43,605 bases of DNA, taken from assembly GCA_009602735.1 (NCBI GenBank), contig WELA01002258.1, forward strand, positions 940,930 through 984,534, written 5' to 3'. The translations under genes were made by a program, and so were the position numbers. Under the pieces are notes generated by a model. That model saw only the letters and a list, made by a program, of their open reading frames with translations. It was not told where the DNA came from and made no database searches. This document shows, in pieces, positions 39,223 through 43,605 of the stretch. Numbering within the stretch: the first letter of the stretch is position 1; each line of letters opens with the position of its first letter. The DNA is from Mesotaenium endlicherianum. Its lineage: Eukaryota; Streptophyta; Zygnematophyceae; Zygnematales; Mesotaeniaceae.

Positions 39223-40443
39223 ATGGCCTTGGCGAGTGGGAAAGTGGCTGCAAAGCTTCTCTTCCTGCTTATTTCAGCAGGTAATTGACGCTATTTGTGT
39301 CCCATTAATGAACACAAACATGTCTAGGAGCGAATGCCAGAATGCAATAATGATTCAATATGTCCGGGCTGCTAGAGGGTGTTTCTTTCTCCCATCAAAT
39401 AACAGCTCTTGTTGGTGTGAATACAGACGCACTCCACTCTACCCATGCTGTGAGCTTACCTGCTTGTATTGCTGTGTCACCATCGTCACGTCATTGGCAG
39501 GCGCACTTTATGGAGCTCTTGCAAAGAGTAGCGCAGAGGAATGCAAGGATGTCGCCGTCACTTGCCTTACAGGCCACAACTGTACAGGTATACATTTTAT
39601 ACGGAACGTCCACGAGTTAATAGCTGCACTTAAAAATGCATGTCTTGGCCACTTACAGACGTAAATTTATGGTGAAAGTGCAAATTAGGAAACGTACGCA
39701 GTATCATATTTATAACACAAAAAAAATTTGTGTGCTGGATGCTAAGGCACCCACCCATGTGTATGCATAGACATTTATTGCTTGAACATTACATGTGCTC
39801 ATGTGAAAGGTATTTATTAGCACCCAAGTAGATACCTCCACCCGTCTCCACACACGCCTGATTGACCCTGTTTGTTCTGATAGCGTTCAGCTGCATGATC
39901 TGCACTGCTATGTATCAACCAAAGACGCATCACATGTTGTTCAACATATCATATGCTTAGTGGTGAGAACATCATGCTATGTCAACTTGGTACTCATTCT
40001 CTTCTGTTATTTCGTAAATCTGAACAGGCGAGACACCCACGCTCAAGATGTGCACCTCCCGCACTGCTATCGACACCGACCTTTTGAGGCGCACGGCGGG
40101 CACTGCAAAGAAGAAGGAAGCCAAGCAGGTCGAAGTCCAAGAAGTGAAGAGCACCCTGGCTGCTGCTCGCAGCTTGACCCCACGTGATAGCTGTTACTCG
40201 TACTCTGTCTCTGTCTACCTGAGCTCCGGCAGATACCTTTGGTTCTCTCGTCTGCGACTTCTTCCCAACTATTACGCAGCCACATATGACGTTCTCGATC
40301 AGAACTACTATGGGGAAGATGTGGACATAATGACGGCCATCTTTTACATATCGCGAAGGTCTTCAAACTGTTACATTTACAAGGCAAAAGCAAGCCGCAG
40401 TGGGAGCAGATTCACTCTTTCTGGTACTTATTGCTGCTACTAA
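39223..40443 (+). CDS. Secreted cysteine-rich protein, right copy (3 exons, 186 aa)
   Basis: Exons 39223-39280, 39501-39587 and 40028-40443, joined by two phase 1 GT-AG introns (561 nt with the TAA). Exon lengths (58, 87, 416) are identical to those of the left copy. The product has the same signal peptide, all eight cysteines, the NCT sequon and the T-Y-C-C-Y end. The six differences fall in the signal peptide (two), the charged helix (one) and the Tyr-rich domain (three), and none touches a cysteine. Both copies point away from each other with about 36 kb between their start codons. Unlike the left copy it has a good TATA box, so the two may be expressed differently. No family is recognised. 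Confidence 0.82.
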
Positions 40444-40648
40444 GGTGTCGGAAACAGTTGCTCGCGTCCTAGTTGAGGTCTCGGCCGCAGTGGGACCAAG
40501 CTCACCCTTTTCATAAGAGCTTCATGCCGCTTATAAGGAGTCCAATCAAGGTTGCTTGAATGCAACGTCAGAATCCAGATCTGGCCACGTCTAGTCTAAC
40601 ATATACAGTTATTTCAATATCATGTATATCACCAGTTCTGGAAGAAGA

Positions 40649-40654
40649 AATAAA
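40649..40654 (+). terminator. Poly(A) signal AATAAA of the right secreted-protein gene
   Basis: About 205 nt after the stop codon at 40443, inside GAAGAAGAAATAAAATG. It matches the left-arm signal at 1644-1649. Confidence 0.55.
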
Positions 40655-40715
40655 ATGTTCAGATTTTGATGATTGCCTCCAACCCACCTCCAATCTTTAT
40701 GCTGTAGCCTGCTTA

Positions 40716-41616
40716 CATACCCAAGCAGTAAATAGGGCCCTACTTAATCACGTGTAAGTCAGAGCGGCTAAGCGCTTAAGACTGTATCTGATGACCTCAA
40801 TTGCAGACATGTGCTAAAATGGTAATGTAAGTGATGATAAATAGCTCCGAGCTGACTCTAGACTCTTGCCTTGATAACGGCCTACGGTGCCCCTGGTTTA
40901 AAAGCTCACATTCGTGTGACGCACTCGAGAGACATTTACATTTGAACAAAGTGTTATCCAAGGAGTCATACTTTATCATCCACTCAGTCTTAATTCATGC
41001 TTTACAAGTTTGAATCGACTAACAGGACAAATTTGATGTAAATATTACTATGTCCTTGCAAGCACTTAACATGGTCAACCTATAGCAAACCAAGCGTAAA
41101 ACTTGTATAACACACAGTTGTATGTAGAAGAACTTTCCAATACATGCATCAAGTCACTGTTCAAGCTTCGACAAAGCCCAATTTACCGAGAGAATATGTG
41201 CAATCACATCAAAGCCAAACTTTCACGCCAATTAAGCGACACAGTATGCTGCGCATGCGATGAACACACGGACTAGAAAACAATCCATCAAACTTGCTGT
41301 ATATCCTCAAAAATGGTTACTAAAAAGCACAGTAGGGCCACACTGTTCATTTAGTGATAGAGTGAAAGCCTAGAATTCTAAATGTTGCTTACTCTGCATG
41401 CGGTCTTGCAAAGCAATTGAGCTCTAAGTAAACTATCAATATAAAAGGAGAGATAATAGTTACGCACAGTCATCTAGAGAGTGCTGCTGCAATCCAATAG
41501 TAAACATAAGGCCGCCTCGCAATAAAATGCACGCAACATCACGGCTGCTGCAACATTCTCGACCCTTAACCTGGACAGAAAAGTCAGCGTCACCACCACT
41601 TGGTCGGGTCTCCAAA
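40716..41616. other. Intergenic region, convergent gene ends
   Basis: No supportable gene. It separates the 3' end of the right secreted-protein gene (plus) from the 3' end of the MOR1-like gene (minus) and should hold the latter's 3' UTR. Confidence 0.5.
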
Positions 41617-42856
41617 TCAATGGCTGCCGTTCTCCCCCCTCTGCAGCTCGCCTAGGCGAGCGTGAAGCCGAGAGGCCGTGAGGTCTTTCTTGTCAAACTC
41701 CACGCCCGCGCGGGCCGGCACGCCATTTGTCGCTCTGTCCTTGAGCACGTTGCTCTGAGCAACTGCATTCTGCTGCATGCCCGAGGCGTCAGCCGCCAGC
41801 TGGAGGCTCCTCATTCGCTCCCTGAGGGAGTTGATGCTGCTGCCGCCTGTGGGAAGGGAGGCTGCGCACCCACCAGAGGGGTTGATTGAGCCTGAGAACA
41901 AAAATCCTCCACCCTGAAAGAAGTAGCTGCAAGACTATGCGAGCACCACTTCGCGGACCCACGTCCCGAAGCACATTCAACGCTTCAACCCACCAGACCG
42001 AGCCTGGAAGGCTGCACTTCCAACAGTCCACGGGGCTCAAGTAAGGAGAAAGAAATGCGCGAGCTTGCAATGTCTGCAAGCGTGCGTCCATGCGCTTGTG
42101 CACGCGCACTCGCTGTGCAATAAAGCGAGGGAGCCTCTCTTCAAGGAGAGACAACGGGATACAGCAGGGGCCACTCTGTGCAGCTGTACAGGCAGGCAGG
42201 GCAGGCGGCCGAGGCTTCAGACCAGTCGAAGGGGGAAAAGACTAATATGAGAGAGAGGGGGTGCACTCATGTGGGCAGACAGGCAGCGGGACTCTCTGTC
42301 CCTCTCTGCCTGGGCCCCAAACCACGTCCGGACATCACTGACACTGAGGATATGAAACACCATGCAGCAAATCTGACCCCCTCCCAGATATTGTTCCACT
42401 CTAGTTCTCGTCAGAAGAGTAGCAACAGCAGAGAGTTTTTGACGACGTACACGTGGGTGCGCCAGACACCGACAGGTGGCCAGATGTCTGGGCCCCGCCC
42501 AAGGCCTGCATGTGCGCCAGCTTGGCGTGGTGGCTCCCATTCACACCCGCATAGCTGCTGCTGCTGTCTCTCTCGAGCGCGCCCCGACTGGGCATTGTGC
42601 TGTTGGTGTAGCTGGCCGGGTTCAGAGACTCGTTCCCAGGAGCCAGATGTGCATCCACATGACCGCCACCTGGCGGCGGCGGAATGGCAGCAGAAGGCGG
42701 GGGCGGGGTGCTGGGCAGGCTGAAGGGGGGCGGAGTGAGCGGCGCCGCGTTGGGACCACGAGGGATGCCAGCTGTCCGGGCCACCTCAGCAAGGCCATCT
42801 TTGATGTAAGCGCGCATCGAATCGCTGGCCGAAGTGAGGTGCATGTAGATGTCCAC
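41617..42856 (-). CDS. MOR1: MOR1/XMAP215-family microtubule protein, last two exons (partial)
   Basis: Minus-strand exons 42856-42451 (acceptor CTGACAG before GTGGAC; donor ACGT|GTACGT) and 41891-41617 (acceptor TTCTCAG; stop TGA), joined in phase 1. The first exon encodes V-D-I-Y-M-H-L-T-S-A-S-D-S-M-R-A-Y-I-K-D-G-L-A-E-V, the helix found after the last TOG domains in plant MOR1, then a Pro-rich linker. The last exon has S-L-R-E-R-M-R-S-L-Q-L-A-A-D and ends with S-R-L-H-A-R-L-G-E-L-Q, matching the two short C-terminal helices of MOR1. MOR1 binds tubulin through TOG domains and promotes microtubule growth in cortical arrays and the phragmoplast; the TOG repeats lie outside this window. The exact splice donor is chosen for phase and consensus. 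Identification is from remembered family features, so the symbol is provisional. Confidence 0.7.
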
Positions 42857-43605
42857 CTGTCAGCGCCAGAGCGATACCAGAGATTGAGTTGAGTACTTTC
42901 TGTGGATCTATAAACACAAGCAAAGTGTGCCAGCTAGCACGGGAGGCAGGGGAGCTGCATCGAAGGTACTTGCGCAGCGAATTGTTTTCTCTAAGAGACC
43001 TGCAGATGCCAGGTGGCAACACAGCCGGCGGAAATGTGGCAACACAGCCATCGCATGTACTAGCGCAAGCGCCACATGCAAGCAGCACCACTTCTGTGCA
43101 AGTTTGCCGATGGTGCGCTTCTGGGGAGAGTAGAAGAAGCTACCAGCCACACAGGCAGCCTGCCCTCCCTCCAACAGTTGAGGCGCAGAGCGAGCCTGCG
43201 ACGACTTTGTCCTGTTCCAGGCACACATGCTCGGGTGCAGGAGAGAACAAGTGGCAGCGTCAAGGGTACCACGATGCCCCTGGGCAGTGGAGCGTGAGGG
43301 GCGTCAAAGACCCGGAAGAATCTCCCCCACTCACGCCCCTGCCTCTGGTTCCTTGTCACTCTCCTGGCTGCGACAGACCTAGAGCCTGGACATTAATAAT
43401 CAAAATAAAATAAAAAAACGACTCGCATATAGGGCATGAAGCCCTCCCTAGCCCTAGGAGGCTGCCGCCACTGAGCCCGTGTCGTACACAGCCGTCAGAT
43501 ACGGAACGGGTGATGGCGGCCGTCGGAAGTAGCAGGTTGCCAACAGGACAAGCAGGTCAAAAGAGGGAGGGTGACGGAGAACAAGAGGTGGAGTGAGAGA
43601 GGGGG
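42857..43605 (-). other. Probable intron of the MOR1-like gene, to window edge
   Basis: The sequence expected just before V-D-I-Y in MOR1 proteins (a tyrosine-rich helix around L-Y-D-L-Y) is not encoded in any frame next to the acceptor at 42857 or further to the edge. I therefore read this stretch as intron, with the next exon beyond 43605. It holds a short A/T-rich run near 43400. Confidence 0.45.

Larger units (their letters stand above)
37950..40715 (+). repeat. Right arm of the inverted duplication
   Basis: Plus-strand counterpart of 1560-4335. Coding exons are almost unchanged; intron 1 is 220 bp here against 254 bp on the left and intron 2 is 440 against 401 bp, showing indels since the duplication. 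Confidence 0.85.

Noticed and set aside
39360..39620. Alternative exon 2 in another frame in the right secreted-protein gene
   Set aside because: The left copy has a stop in that frame; the short 87 nt exon gives the same cysteine-rich sequence, length and phase in both copies.
1..43605. CRISPR array, tRNA, rRNA or prokaryotic operon features
   Set aside because: No spaced direct repeats, cloverleaf or rRNA-like sequence seen; the content is eukaryotic with introns and LTR elements.

Overview
This is nuclear DNA from a TE-rich green-lineage eukaryote, most likely a streptophyte (a charophyte alga such as Chara, or a land plant). Three things point there: chromodomain Ty3/gypsy retrotransposons primed by initiator tRNA-Met, a decayed BED-finger/DUF659 hAT transposase, and C-terminal exons that read like the plant microtubule protein MOR1 at the right edge. 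The species is an inference; no rRNA, tRNA or organelle sequence is present to fix it.

Layout. (1) 1-1560: no supportable gene. (2) 1560-4335 and 37950-40715 are the two arms of an old inverted duplication. Each arm holds one intact three-exon gene for a 186-residue, eight-cysteine secreted protein, transcribed outward (left copy on minus, right copy on plus). The two proteins differ at six residues, while the introns and upstream DNA have drifted much more. (3) 4769-5836: a non-autonomous DNA transposon with ~171 bp terminal inverted repeats and a TAA target duplication. (4) 6264-13595: chromovirus A (plus strand), with 500 bp LTRs, TSD TGTAC, a broken gag and protease, and an open 1059-codon RT-RNase H-integrase-chromodomain frame. 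A 784 bp tandem copy around a single N in its gag is probably an assembly artefact. (5) 15101-33172: a decayed hAT transposase gene whose last intron has grown to about 15.9 kb. (6) Inside that intron lies chromovirus B (16775-32420, minus strand, TSD TCTTC), itself hit twice: by a solo LTR of family C (17966-18689, opposite orientation, TSD CCCAC) and by the full-length chromovirus C (23340-32256, minus strand, TSD ACCTC). (7) 33905-34948: a truncated 5' end of a relative of C. (8) 34949-37950: low-complexity DNA with a broken trihelix/Myb-like fragment. (9) 41617-42856: the last two exons of a MOR1/XMAP215 homologue (minus strand); the rest lies beyond the right edge.

The most interesting element is C. 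Its LTRs are about 98% identical and it is nearly intact. Gag and pol overlap by 46 nt in the -1 relation, and the overlap holds a slippery heptamer T TTA AAA, a 7 nt spacer and a perfect 9 bp hairpin, the textbook layout of programmed -1 frameshifting. Downstream of pol, in the env position, it carries a 558-codon sense ORF of unknown function. That ORF is preceded by a CTACTAAC branch-point-like box 24 nt before an AG directly at its ATG, and the ORF block lies between two copies of the polypurine tract. This suggests an acquired accessory gene expressed from a spliced RNA. The second item of interest is the unrecognised secreted cysteine-rich protein pair.

Order of events read from the nesting: hAT insertion, then B, then the C-family insertions (solo LTR and full element C). 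A sits independently to the left.
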